Made by a program: the position numbers and the translations under genes. A stretch of DNA of 64,000 bases from Evansella sp041820985 (GTDB taxonomy: Bacteria > Bacillota > Bacilli > Bacillales > Salisediminibacteriaceae): the NCBI RefSeq assembly GCF_041820985.1, contig NZ_JBGUAU010000023.1, forward strand, positions 1 to 64,000. Reading direction: 5' to 3'. Below, piece after piece: positions 25,601 through 35,148 of this stretch (positions within the stretch are counted from its first letter, which is position 1; every line of letters starts with the position of its first letter). Below the pieces are notes generated by a model. It was given only the letters and a program-made list of their open reading frames with translations. It did no database searches and had not been told where the DNA came from.

Positions 25601-27502
25601 CTAAAAAATCATTCTTCTTATCTGTTTCACATAGAAATATCGTACGATCATAAAGTAAATAATTTGAATGAGCGCAAAACTACCTAATACGAGAGATGAT
25701 TCCACTGTTAGATCATAGTCAAACAGATGAGATAAGGCCGTAAGTGCAACGACTCCGTGAACGAGTGCGATAACAATTGGGGAGAAAAATAGAAGTGCAA
25801 CTTGGCGATTCACTACGGTATTTAACTCCTTTTGCGTCAATCCAATTTTTGCGATGGCACGGAATTTACGTTTTTCCTCATCTAAGTCAGAAAATAATCG
25901 GAAGTATAGGAAGCTTCCTGCCGAGACGAAAAACACAATTCCAATGAACAAGCCGATAAATAATATCGGTCCAAACCCTTTATTGATTTCAAATAAAGTG
26001 TAATCAACAACATGGGATTTATACCGCAAATTATCATCTAGTTGATTCATTTTTCTTCCCACTTCGATCACTTGTTCCGTTCGAACATCTTGCGCTTGCC
26101 ATACGGCACTAAAATCACTTCTCACAGGCGGTCCAAGCAGCTCATAAACCTCATCATGAACAACATAATAGCCACTTATAAGGGGTAATATATCAGTTTC
26201 CAACACTCTAGTAGGTTGGAGCTTATCACCACTTTCTAATTGGATACTATTTCTCATCAGCCTTTCACTAGCTTTTTCCCCTACCATGACAACTGCACCA
26301 CTCTGTTCCACTACAATTGCCTCCGTTTTCCCAGGCTGAAGTTCCTCTTCGTTAATTAAGACTGCAAAACGATTGTAGTCGGAAGCTCTCACAATGATCA
26401 CATTATTATCTTCGAGTACTTCAAAATAGTTCAACTCCATCGTTGCCATCTTAGTCTCCATCTTTTCATCCTGGAAGACGGCATTAATTCTACTAATATC
26501 ATCCTCGATGACTTCTTTACTGTCATTCAGGGACGGATTATACGTCATCGTGTATGGATTCATCTCCTTTACACCTTTGGTAAGATAAGACTGGACTCCA
26601 TATAATGTTCCAATTGCACTAAAAGCAACGGTAGATATGATGGCAACCATGAAAAAGGTCCTTGCGTTATCCTTCATACGAAAGGATAGATCAGAGAACA
26701 ATAGCATATTTGTTTTTCGCCAGAAGATAGATTTATTATTTTTCAACACACGGATGATATACACACTTAATTGAGTAAATAAGAGATACGTTCCAAGTGT
26801 CACAACGATAATAACTGGAATCATTGCATAGATAACAGCTGCTCCTTCAACATAAAGTGCAGTTCCATATCCCCCGATTAGTAATAATGCCGCAAAAATG
26901 GATAGTATAATAGAAGCTTTCGGCTCCCCTTTAGACTGTTTGTCACCCTTCATTAAATCGACCAGTTTTTTCGTACGTAGAATAAACGAAACAAAAATCG
27001 ATATACAGAAAAACAAGATAATAAAGCTAATAAATGTTACAACAATTGCCAGTATGGGAAAATAGAAGTCCAGTGTTTCATCAATAATTAATACATTCTC
27101 AGCAATTAAGAGAATTGCCTTTGAGAATACTAGTCCAGACAAAATTCCGCCTATTGTCGCAAAAAAGCCAATTATGATATTTTCCAAGAATACCATCAGG
27201 CGGATTTGTCTATTGGAGGCACCTAGCATTATTAACAAACCAAACTCTTTCTTTCGTGATTGTAAAAATGAACTCATGGAGTATAGAACAAAAAAGAAAG
27301 AGAACACATAAATGATTCCTCCTGCAACCCCCATTCCGAATAGAGCGTTATTATTAATAGAACCTCCGGAAAACGCTGGATGGAATGCAAAAATGGCAAA
27401 AGTGAAAAATACCATCACCGTAAACATACTACTAAGAAAGTAGGCAATATACAGTCGCTTATTGCGTATTACATTATTAAACGCGAACTGTCGAAAAGTC
27501 AT
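25601..27502 (-). CDS. BceB/YxdM-type ABC transporter permease
   Basis: A 633-residue FtsX-family permease close to the usual 620-670 residues of antimicrobial-peptide-resistance transporters. The N-terminal helix follows MTFRQFAFNNVIRNKR, three more helices follow, and a large extracellular domain (about residues 310-520) lies between the last membrane blocks, the region that senses peptide antibiotics or their lipid II-cycle targets. Ten transmembrane segments are expected and compatible. ATG is preceded by GGGAGGCGACGG and overlaps the ATPase stop by 26 nt. It is the last gene of the operon. Substrate specificity cannot be read. Confidence 0.92.
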   Translation of the reverse strand: MTFRQFAFNNVIRNKRLYIAYFLSSMFTVMVFFTFAIFAFHPAFSGGSINNNALFGMGVAGGIIYVFSFFFVLYSMSSFLQSRKKEFGLLIMLGASNRQIRLMVFLENIIIGFFATIGGILSGLVFSKAILLIAENVLIIDETLDFYFPILAIVVTFISFIILFFCISIFVSFILRTKKLVDLMKGDKQSKGEPKASIILSIFAALLLIGGYGTALYVEGAAVIYAMIPVIIVVTLGTYLLFTQLSVYIIRVLKNNKSIFWRKTNMLLFSDLSFRMKDNARTFFMVAIISTVAFSAIGTLYGVQSYLTKGVKEMNPYTMTYNPSLNDSKEVIEDDISRINAVFQDEKMETKMATMELNYFEVLEDNNVIIVRASDYNRFAVLINEEELQPGKTEAIVVEQSGAVVMVGEKASERLMRNSIQLESGDKLQPTRVLETDILPLISGYYVVHDEVYELLGPPVRSDFSAVWQAQDVRTEQVIEVGRKMNQLDDNLRYKSHVVDYTLFEINKGFGPILFIGLFIGIVFFVSAGSFLYFRLFSDLDEEKRKFRAIAKIGLTQKELNTVVNRQVALLFFSPIVIALVHGVVALTALSHLFDYDLTVESSLVLGSFALIQIIYFMIVRYFYVKQIRRMIF

Positions 27503-28241
27503 TACCGTCGCCTCCCATCAAGGAAAGCATGTCAATTATTTTTTGAAAAAACGCTTGTCTACTCTCCCCACGATGAATTTCTGAATGGAGTTTCCCATCT
27601 CGGATAAACACAACTCGATCAGAATAGCTTGCTGCTTGTGGATCATGTGTTACCATTAACAAGCTCGTTTTTTCCTTCTTATTAATAGATTCAAGCATTG
27701 TCATGACATCTTTTGATGCTTTTGAATCTAGATTTCCTGTTGGTTCATCAGCCAAAAGTAACCTAGGCTCGTGAATCATAGCCCTTGCGATTGCTACCCG
27801 CTGTGCTTGACCTCCAGATATTTCATACGTACGTTTATTCATGATGGAAGATATACCTAGATTTTCAGCAATCTTTTGTGCCTTCTCTTTCATTTCTCTT
27901 ACGCCCGTTCCGTCTAGTGTAAGTGGGAGTACAATATTTTCTTCCACATTCAATGTGTGTAGTAAATTGAAATCTTGAAAGATAAATCCTAATTCATTTC
28001 TGCGGAATTTAGCTAACTTATTTTTCTTCAACTTATGTGGATTTGCCCCATCGATCTCTACTTCCCCTGTAGTTGGTGAATCGTTCGTCGATATAATATT
28101 TAGTAGCGTGGTTTTCCCACTGCCGGATGGACCCATAATAGCTACAAATTCACTTGTTTCTATTTCTAAACTAATATCAGTAAGGGCACGGTAGGCCACT
28201 TTCCCTTCGTAAACCTTACTTACTTTTGTAAGTTTAAGCAT
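27477..28241 (-). CDS. BceA/YxdL-type ABC transporter ATP-binding protein
   Basis: A 254-residue ATPase of the MacB/LolD-like class. Walker A is GPSGSGKTT, the Q-loop FIFQDFNLL, the signature ISGGQAQR, Walker B LLLADEPTGNLD and the H-loop MVTHD. ATG at 28241 is chosen because GAGGAG lies 7 nt upstream; the frame is open 5 codons further. It powers the BceB-type permease and in this family also takes part in signalling to the kinase by flux sensing. Confidence 0.95.
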   Translation of the reverse strand: MLKLTKVSKVYEGKVAYRALTDISLEIETSEFVAIMGPSGSGKTTLLNIISTNDSPTTGEVEIDGANPHKLKKNKLAKFRRNELGFIFQDFNLLHTLNVEENIVLPLTLDGTGVREMKEKAQKIAENLGISSIMNKRTYEISGGQAQRVAIARAMIHEPRLLLADEPTGNLDSKASKDVMTMLESINKKEKTSLLMVTHDPQAASYSDRVVFIRDGKLHSEIHRGESRQAFFQKIIDMLSLMGGDGNDFSTVRV

Positions 28242-28324
28242 AATCATTCTCCTCATCTATAAGTTCTAGAATAAGTATAGCCGAAGGATTTGAACTCAAA
28301 CTATTGATTATGCTTTCACTTACC

Positions 28325-29326
28325 TTACATGGATGTAAGGTTTTGTGTTTTGGAAAAAATAATTCGAATTGTCGTTCCCTCTCCAACCTCTGATTCAAGT
28401 TCAATACGGTGCTCTAATCTTTCCGCGATTTCTTTTGCCAAATGAAGGCCCATCCCAGTTGATTCCCGATACTTCCGACCATTTTCTCCTGTAAAAAATT
28501 TATGAAATACCCGCTTCCTATCCACAACAGGAATACCGATTCCATAATCCTTCACTTCAAGAATCGCTTCGCCATCGCTTTCATAAAGAGATAGGGTAAG
28601 ATGTTTTGCTTTTCCAGTAGAGTATTTCACAGCGTTATGTATAAGTTGAGTTAACAGGAAGAAAAGCCATTTTTCATCGGTCTCCACTGCTATGCCTGTT
28701 CTTTGTTCGTTTACTTGTGGGTACACTTCGTACCGAATGTAAAAACGCTTGTTTTCTTGATTCACTTCATGGATTACCTTAGAAAGAAGGACTGGCTTAA
28801 TCTGAAAGTCTTCTGAAATTGTCCGGAGCCTTGCCATATAGAGTACTGTATTTAAACCACTTCTCATCCGATCTGTTTCCTCACGAATACTAGATGATTC
28901 TGGTTCATCCAATGTTTGAGCCGTCAATTCAATAACCGAAAGTGGTGTCTTCATCTGATGAACCCAGCGATCCATAAATAACAGATGCTCGTCCTGACGA
29001 TCTTCCGCTTTTTGAAGTTCTTCCTGATATAACCGATATTGTGTCATCAGTAATCGATCAAGTGCTTCTGATATGGGCGCCTGTTCCGTAGTCTCGAGCG
29101 ATTCATCCATATTCTCTATTGGATTCTGTAACTTATGATAGAAGTTTTTTCTACTTACGTAACGATAGATTAGAAAAGCTGCTATAAATAATATGGAGAG
29201 AAACAAAGTATAGACTACTACACCTATTCCACGGTAGCCATCTAACCAAAATAGGATTGGAATCATAATGCTTTGAATGATATATAGTAGAACGAAAGTA
29301 ATATGCTCACGCAAAAATAGTTTCAT
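28325..29326 (-). CDS. BceS/YxdK-type intramembrane-sensing histidine kinase
   Basis: A 333-residue kinase. Two transmembrane helices (about residues 8-28 and 35-55) have only a short loop between them, so there is no extracellular sensor domain, the mark of intramembrane-sensing kinases. The phospho-accepting His is in DRWVHQMKTPLSV. The ATP domain shows HNAVKYS (N box), VKDYGIGIP (G1) and GMGLHLA (G2). ATG at 29326 overlaps the response regulator stop by 4 nt and has GAGGAG upstream. It is expected to be activated by its neighbouring BceAB-type transporter. Confidence 0.93.
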   Translation of the reverse strand: MKLFLREHITFVLLYIIQSIMIPILFWLDGYRGIGVVVYTLFLSILFIAAFLIYRYVSRKNFYHKLQNPIENMDESLETTEQAPISEALDRLLMTQYRLYQEELQKAEDRQDEHLLFMDRWVHQMKTPLSVIELTAQTLDEPESSSIREETDRMRSGLNTVLYMARLRTISEDFQIKPVLLSKVIHEVNQENKRFYIRYEVYPQVNEQRTGIAVETDEKWLFFLLTQLIHNAVKYSTGKAKHLTLSLYESDGEAILEVKDYGIGIPVVDRKRVFHKFFTGENGRKYRESTGMGLHLAKEIAERLEHRIELESEVGEGTTIRIIFSKTQNLTSM

Positions 29327-30027
29327 GACTTCTCCTCTTTCCATGAAATGCGTAACCGATACCCTGCCCCTCTAACCGTCTCCACAGCATTTTCGATTCC
29401 TATCTCTTGAAACTTATTCCGTACGCGAGTAATATTCACATTTAACGTGTTCTCATCCACATAGACTTGATCATCCCAAAGTTTTTCCAACAAATCCTGC
29501 CGACCAGCAACACGAGGATAACGTTCTAGCAAACTCTCGATAATATCGCTTTCTTTTTTTGTTAGTTGTGTTACTTCATTTTTAAAACTTATTTCTAATC
29601 GTTCTGGATACAAACTTAGTCCTTCTTTTACAAGTACCCTTTCCTTGTACTTAGTTGCATACTCTCCGTATGCTCTTCGCATCTGACTTCGGATTTTCGC
29701 CATAACAATATCGGGATGAAAGGGCTTTGTAATAAAATCATCCCCACCGTTTTCTAATGCCATCACTTGATCCATTTCACCTGTTCGGGCTGAAATAAAA
29801 ATTACTGGACATATGGACTCATTTCTAATTTGCCTACACCAATAATACCCATCATAACTAGGTAAATTTATATCTAGTAGGAGAAGACTAGGCTGCACTT
29901 CACGAAATGTGTCCAAAACATGTTCAAAATCTTTGGCAATCGTGACTTCATATCCATATTTTTCAATATAGGAACTTAAGAAATCCGCAATTTTCATATC
30001 GTCTTCAACAATCATTATTTTTTCCAT
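29323..30027 (-). CDS. BceR/YxdJ-type response regulator
   Basis: A 234-residue OmpR-family regulator. The receiver domain has the acidic pocket VEDD and phospho-Asp in LLLLDINLPSYDGY (about residue 52); the C-terminal winged helix ends ETVRGAGYRLR. ATG at 30027 has AAAGGAGAA upstream and the frame is open 9 codons further. It is the first gene of the four-gene operon regulator-kinase-ATPase-permease. It probably activates the transporter genes or its own operon; I did not identify its binding site. Confidence 0.94.
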   Translation of the reverse strand: MEKIMIVEDDMKIADFLSSYIEKYGYEVTIAKDFEHVLDTFREVQPSLLLLDINLPSYDGYYWCRQIRNESICPVIFISARTGEMDQVMALENGGDDFITKPFHPDIVMAKIRSQMRRAYGEYATKYKERVLVKEGLSLYPERLEISFKNEVTQLTKKESDIIESLLERYPRVAGRQDLLEKLWDDQVYVDENTLNVNITRVRNKFQEIGIENAVETVRGAGYRLRISWKEEKS

Positions 30028-30262
30028 GTTATTTCTCCTTTTTCTATCTTTCAACGTAACTCAAAAGAATTCACTTTTCGCTCATTACTCATTTACTCTA
30101 TCATATACTCATCAACATTTTGCGGCAAATAGAGACGGTTCTGTTAGGCTCTTTGGTTACTTGCTCCCTTGTGCAAGCGTGGGAAAACAAAGCTATACCA
30201 GCTTATACATTGTGCAAAAAGTTTGACTTGAATGTTCAATCAAAGCAGTGTTAGTACGATTT

Positions 30263-30271
30263 TGGTATAAT
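30263..30271 (+). promoter_or_regulatory. extended -10 promoter upstream of ygaE
   Basis: TGGTATAAT is a perfect extended -10. No good -35 is visible 17 bp upstream. It leaves a leader of about 135 nt before ygaE. Nothing else was recognised in the 30028-30413 gap. Confidence 0.5.
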
Positions 30272-30413
30272 ATACTTGCACCACGATCATTCTCAACGTT
30301 GCCATATTTATAGGCATGAATAAACGATCACCATCATATGATAACTTGTCTTACATTACATTTTTTAAAAGGCCACTATCTTTACAGCGGCCAAGAAAGG
30401 AATTTGACACACT

Positions 30414-31493
30414 ATGAGGCTTGGTGCCCGAATTTTTAAAACAGGTTTAGCAGTTATGCTCGCAATGTATGCATCCATGTGGTTAGGCTTTGCTAGCCCC
30501 GCATTTTCAGGATTAGCAGCATTTCTATCCGTTCAACCTTCTGTTCATAAAAGCTTTCTATCCATCAAGGACCAAATCCAAGGGAATGTGTTAAGTGCAA
30601 TATTAGCTGTCGCATTCGTGCTTGCCTTTGGCCACGAACCATTTGTTGTCGGTGTGGTAGTTATGCTCATTATCGCCATTCATATTAAGCTAAAAAAAGA
30701 AGCTATCATCCCATTAGCAGTAGTTACTGCCGTTGTTATTATGGGAAGTCCCACAGATGAATTTATTCATTTTGCGACGAACCGATTTTTCCTAATTATG
30801 ATCGGAGTATTTTCTGCTTTTATTATTAATCTTATTTTTTTGCCACCAAAGCACGAGAATTTGCTTTATCATAAAATCGTAAATACGAACGAGCAAGTTA
30901 TCCAGTGGATTCGGTTAGTCGCACGACATGAGGCAGAAGTCGTCACCCTCAAAAAGGATATTGATAAATTATCAGACTCAATCGGAAAAATAGAAGATAT
31001 TTACGGTTTATATCGGGAAGAACGAAATTATTTGAAAAAAAATGAGTACTCTCGTTTACGAAAGGTTGTACTCTTCCGCCATATGATTTCGAGTTCCAAA
31101 AAGGCGATTGACATTTTAAAGATTCTTAGTAAATATGATAATGTGATTTCTCAATTCCCAGATGAAATGCAAGATGTTATTCGTGATCAGTTAGATTATT
31201 TAACGAACTACCATGAGCGGATATTATTAAAATATACTGGGAAAGTGAAATCCCATTCCACCAAGGAGTATGACAAAGAATTAGAAGTAGGCAACCGAAA
31301 GATTACAGACCTTTTCCTTATTTTTCATGAAGATCCAGAAATCGATCGAGACGAGTGGATTCGTTTTTTCCCAGTTGTCGCACTGATCATCGAGTACGGG
31401 GAAGAACTGGAGCAGCTAGACCGATTAGTAGACGGCTTCTTCCGCTATCACCAGTCTGAGAATGAAGTGAAGGTACAGGAGAAGGAGTTATAA
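30414..31493 (+). CDS. ygaE: YgaE-like aromatic acid exporter family protein
   Basis: A 359-residue membrane protein of the DUF939/ArAE_1 (FUSC-like) group. The N-terminal half carries five or six hydrophobic helices (residues about 10-140), starting MRLGARIFKTGLAVMLAM. The C-terminal 200 residues are cytosolic and helical (DUF939_C), with Lys/Glu-rich stretches. The length agrees with B. subtilis YgaE, the neighbour of gsaB; here gltB and the Bce-type operon separate them. Export of aromatic acids is a family label, not demonstrated. ATG follows AAAGGA at about 12 nt, rather far. Confidence 0.8.
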   Translation: MRLGARIFKTGLAVMLAMYASMWLGFASPAFSGLAAFLSVQPSVHKSFLSIKDQIQGNVLSAILAVAFVLAFGHEPFVVGVVVMLIIAIHIKLKKEAIIPLAVVTAVVIMGSPTDEFIHFATNRFFLIMIGVFSAFIINLIFLPPKHENLLYHKIVNTNEQVIQWIRLVARHEAEVVTLKKDIDKLSDSIGKIEDIYGLYREERNYLKKNEYSRLRKVVLFRHMISSSKKAIDILKILSKYDNVISQFPDEMQDVIRDQLDYLTNYHERILLKYTGKVKSHSTKEYDKELEVGNRKITDLFLIFHEDPEIDRDEWIRFFPVVALIIEYGEELEQLDRLVDGFFRYHQSENEVKVQEKEL

Positions 31494-31499
31494 ATAGAA

Positions 31500-31545
31500 A
31501 TCCCCCAAGTGACAGTCAACTGCCTCACTTGGGGGATAGCTTTAC
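31500..31545 (+). terminator. terminator of ygaE
   Basis: ATCCCCCAAGTGA and TCACTTGGGGGAT form a perfect 13-bp stem with a 12-nt loop, 7 nt after the ygaE stop. The following sequence (AGCTTTAC) is only weakly T-rich. Confidence 0.75.
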
Positions 31546-31605
31546 TTAAGTTCGTCCTAAGTAGCATCTTCTTAGTAAAACTACTATTCTTCGTTTCTTG
31601 CTAAA

Positions 31606-33288
31606 TTATTCTTGCCTAGCAGAATATGCTTCATTTACTTCTTTTGTTATTTGCTCACCACCGGCATTGAACCACTGTTCAACAAAGCGATCATAAGAAT
31701 CAAGTGGAGCACGTCCGTAGATAATATTAAGAACCATTTCAAACTCCATAGAATTTAATACATCACGTTGAGAAGTTTGAGTTGGAGTTGGAGCGCCTAC
31801 GTGAGCGGTTGAAATATAATCACTTATATGCTCATTAATTAAGCTAGTAGGTTCTATACATAAATCAATACACTTTGCTGCAGCTATTTTCTCTCCAGGA
31901 GTTTCTGGTTCTTCTCCAGATGCCAGTTTTGAAAGTAATTCTGCTTCACGAAAAGGATCCATTAGTGTTGTATTATTTGTCATACCATATCCTTCTGTTT
32001 TAACTGGATCCTCTTCAAAATCTTCTACTTCTCTAGATACTGTTCCATCTTCAAGAATTACATAATCATACCCTTCATAACCATATCCATGTTCAAATTC
32101 ACTGCCAGGTTCAGGATCATGTGCTTCAAATAAACGATTTATATAGAGAAATAGAGCATCTATATGTTCGAAGTCTCTATGAACCATTATTCCTCCAAAG
32201 TGATATCCCGTATCTTCTCCTCCTCTTATACCATTATTTTCAGGAATACGATGAGGCTTCATTGTAGCATTTTCATCTCCAAGGTTTTCTGCAATTTGAG
32301 GTATTTGATGGATTCCTGTCCAAGCTGGAGCAAACACCACACCTACTCTTCCTTCCGTAACAAGTTCCATTACGCGACCTTCGTCATGTAACCCAGCTTC
32401 CCTGTGCATGTATCCTTTTTCATACCAATCTGCAAGTAATGCTAAACCATCTTTCATCCCAGGTCTAATTGATCCGTGCTCTAATGTACCATCATCAGTA
32501 ACATGCCATATAGATGGGATGGTATCAAACATCCCAAAGATTGGTGAACTTTCACCATACCAATTTACTAGAGGACGATTTGAACCTAAGCTTAAACCTA
32601 GAGGGATAATATTATCCGTACCACCTGGTTTTTTCTCTTTAAATTCGTTTAAAACATGCTCCAGTTCATCAAGAGTTTCAGGTGCATCAAGCCCTAATTC
32701 ATCTAACCAGTCTTGGCGAATCCACATTAAACTACTATCATTACCCATTGGTTTAAATATTGGGATCCCATATCTTCCACCATCGTGTGCAAACTGAAGC
32801 CATTGCTCAGGTTCATGACTATAAGCCGCTTTTAACTTCGGTGATGCATATCTTTCAAAATCCTCAGAAATATCACGATATTGACCAGATTCTATCAGAT
32901 CCTTGATCAGTTCATTAGTTACAGTGTGTAAAACGTCAGGCATTTTTTCACCAGATGATAACATAAGCCTTATTCTCGTAGTAGCTTGATCGTATGGTGC
33001 ACTAAATAAATAATCTATATCTATTCCCAGCTCATCATGTGCCCAGCGAGTGTGGACATTATCATCATAGGTTTCCCCGTTTCTATATTCCTGATTAACC
33101 AATGCGTGAATTGATGTGATTGTCACAGGGGAATCAAATTTATAAGTACCATCCTGAATTTGACTAACCTTCTCCTCATCAACCTCCACATCGTTGTTTG
33201 TCGCCTCACTAGTAGGCTCATCTGAGGTACATGCTGCAAGTAACAAGACCAAAATAATGCTAAAAACTATGAAATAATTTCTCTTCAT
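31606..33288 (-). CDS. extracellular sugar-binding lipoprotein (LipO/YtcQ-like)
   Basis: A 560-residue solute-binding protein of a carbohydrate ABC importer. The signal peptide MKRNYFIVFSIILVLLLAAC carries lipobox LAAC, followed by an acidic linker. The long mature domain (about 540 residues) is typical of the LipO/YtcQ/YesO group that works with LplB/LplC permeases. ATG is 7 nt after TAGGAGG. It is downstream of and codirectional with a YesMN-type two-component pair, while its permease genes are divergent at 36971-38829. No dedicated ATPase gene is nearby, as usual for systems sharing MsmX. The ligand is probably an oligosaccharide, inferred from the GH43 neighbour. Confidence 0.9.
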   Translation of the reverse strand: MKRNYFIVFSIILVLLLAACTSDEPTSEATNNDVEVDEEKVSQIQDGTYKFDSPVTITSIHALVNQEYRNGETYDDNVHTRWAHDELGIDIDYLFSAPYDQATTRIRLMLSSGEKMPDVLHTVTNELIKDLIESGQYRDISEDFERYASPKLKAAYSHEPEQWLQFAHDGGRYGIPIFKPMGNDSSLMWIRQDWLDELGLDAPETLDELEHVLNEFKEKKPGGTDNIIPLGLSLGSNRPLVNWYGESSPIFGMFDTIPSIWHVTDDGTLEHGSIRPGMKDGLALLADWYEKGYMHREAGLHDEGRVMELVTEGRVGVVFAPAWTGIHQIPQIAENLGDENATMKPHRIPENNGIRGGEDTGYHFGGIMVHRDFEHIDALFLYINRLFEAHDPEPGSEFEHGYGYEGYDYVILEDGTVSREVEDFEEDPVKTEGYGMTNNTTLMDPFREAELLSKLASGEEPETPGEKIAAAKCIDLCIEPTSLINEHISDYISTAHVGAPTPTQTSQRDVLNSMEFEMVLNIIYGRAPLDSYDRFVEQWFNAGGEQITKEVNEAYSARQE

Positions 33289-33316
33289 AATAAACCTCCT
33301 ATCATTTTTTTCGGTT

Positions 33317-33334
33317 ATATAAAACGCTTACATC
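33317..33334. promoter_or_regulatory. cre-like site upstream of the sugar-binding protein gene
   Basis: TAAAACGCTTACATC has a good right half of the CcpA cre consensus (CGNWWWCA), but the left half lacks TG. The same CGCTTACA core lies at 36921-36929 near the permease promoter. Catabolite control by CcpA is plausible, not shown. Confidence 0.4.
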
Positions 33335-33516
33335 ACAATCATAAGTTACCTATATTTTTTTAATAAGATATAAAAATTTAAGATACCTGCAAAATTATTA
33401 AGATATTTCCTTTTGTTCTGAAAATTTAAAATAATTAAGGGTATACATAAGTTCAAGTTCCTTACGAATACCCTTAATTATATATTTTTCATATAATAAT
33501 AGAGATAGCTCACTAG

Positions 33517-35139
33517 TTACTTACCTGTATTAACCATTTTATCCCGATACTCTTGAGGAGTAATTCCATAGTAACTTTTAAAGATCTTACTAAAGTAAGG
33601 AGGATTTTGAAAACCAAATTCATTTGATATCTCATATATTCTTAAATTAGTTGATAAAAGTAGATCACTTGCTATTTCCATTCGGTATCTTTGAATATAA
33701 TCACTAATGTTCTCTCCCACTTTTTGTTTATACAGTTGAGACAAGTATACCGGATGTAAATTTACAGACTCCGCTATAGTTTGTAATGAAACATCACGAA
33801 TATTATCATGAATATATTTTTTCACTTTCTCTATTAACAAATCATGTGTATCATTCGATTCTTTTAAACTACTTACTTCTAATTTTTCAACAACCATTAT
33901 GGACCAACTAATTACCTCATCTATACTTTTAAAAGATTTGGATTCTCTGATTGGACCAATATCGTTACCAATGAATTCTGAAATAGAAACACCTTTTATA
34001 TGAGCGAAGTGCAGGAAATCATTAAGAATACAATACGTAATTTCCATTTTATGTTCTTCCGTTTCCAAATTTCGATTTTTCATTTCAACCAACACATTGG
34101 TTAGCTTTATTCTGGCTTCTTCCCATTTCCCAACCAATAACAGTTGAAATAAATTAGGTATAGAATAAATTTGGTTTAACGCTTTCATTTCCAGACACGT
34201 TTTCTCACTATTTACTTTTAAAATAAAAGGTTGGTCAGTCCTAGGTGCCTTCCTAAGTTCATTTATAGACTGCTGATATCTCTCGGTAAGTTCATTGGGA
34301 AAAACTGTTGGTTGGCTAATTACAAAAGATACTTTTCCATCCGTATACTTGTGACAACTTAGTTGAAGTTGCTCCATAGTATCCTCAAGTAGCTTTTCTA
34401 AATCCTTACCTTGTTTTTCTTTTTTAGGTTTTAGGAGAAAAAGTTGATAATCTAACTGATCTTTTCCTTCCCAGTAATAGAACTGCTCACTCAATATTTC
34501 TCTAGCAACATTTGATAGAGCAAATTCATATAATGCTAATTCTCCATCATTAGAATCATCAAACCATTTTTCAATTTGCACAACAACCATTGTTACAACA
34601 TCACCTATATTTATGGGTATCTGATACACAGCGATTTTTTCTTCTAACCTCTTTTCATGCATATCTACTCCCTGTAACAGCTGATTAAGTAAGTTCCCCC
34701 TTAAAAAAGGTAAGTTCTCTTTTAAGAGTTTCATGGCATTTTGATAGGAGCTAATTTGCTCCCATTCCAACTTAATCTTCGATAGCGCTTCTGAAACAGC
34801 TTCTATTAGATCCTCATCTTTTACAGGTTTTATTAAATAACTAACTGTTTCATACTCAATTGCTTTCTTTGCATAGGAAAATTCTGCAAATCCAGATAAG
34901 ATTATGGATCGAGTTTTTTTATAATTAGACTTTATGTGGTTAATCAAATCTAACCCATTCATCCCTGGCATTTTTATATCAGTAACTACAACATCAATCG
35001 AGTGTCTCTCAAGTATTTCCAACGCCTCAACTCCAGACCTCGCTGTATGTACCTTTCTTATATTTAATTTTTCCCACTCTATTATCTCCATACTTTTCAA
35101 TTGCATAGGCTCATCATCAACAAGTAATAATTGATACAT
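33517..35139 (-). CDS. YesN-type AraC-family response regulator
   Basis: A 540-residue regulator. The N-terminal receiver domain (residues 1-120) has LLVDDEP and phospho-Asp in DVVVTDIKMPGMNG. A long unassigned middle region follows, and the C-terminal AraC DNA-binding domain (about 435-535) contains SLQTIAESVNLHPVYLSQLYKQ and FGFQNPPYFSKIFK. ATG is preceded by TGAGGTGTT. It begins 9 nt after the kinase gene stop. The pair probably activates the divergent permeases and the solute-binding protein. Confidence 0.94.
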   Translation of the reverse strand: MYQLLLVDDEPMQLKSMEIIEWEKLNIRKVHTARSGVEALEILERHSIDVVVTDIKMPGMNGLDLINHIKSNYKKTRSIILSGFAEFSYAKKAIEYETVSYLIKPVKDEDLIEAVSEALSKIKLEWEQISSYQNAMKLLKENLPFLRGNLLNQLLQGVDMHEKRLEEKIAVYQIPINIGDVVTMVVVQIEKWFDDSNDGELALYEFALSNVAREILSEQFYYWEGKDQLDYQLFLLKPKKEKQGKDLEKLLEDTMEQLQLSCHKYTDGKVSFVISQPTVFPNELTERYQQSINELRKAPRTDQPFILKVNSEKTCLEMKALNQIYSIPNLFQLLLVGKWEEARIKLTNVLVEMKNRNLETEEHKMEITYCILNDFLHFAHIKGVSISEFIGNDIGPIRESKSFKSIDEVISWSIMVVEKLEVSSLKESNDTHDLLIEKVKKYIHDNIRDVSLQTIAESVNLHPVYLSQLYKQKVGENISDYIQRYRMEIASDLLLSTNLRIYEISNEFGFQNPPYFSKIFKSYYGITPQEYRDKMVNTGK

Positions 35140-35148
35140 AGAAACACC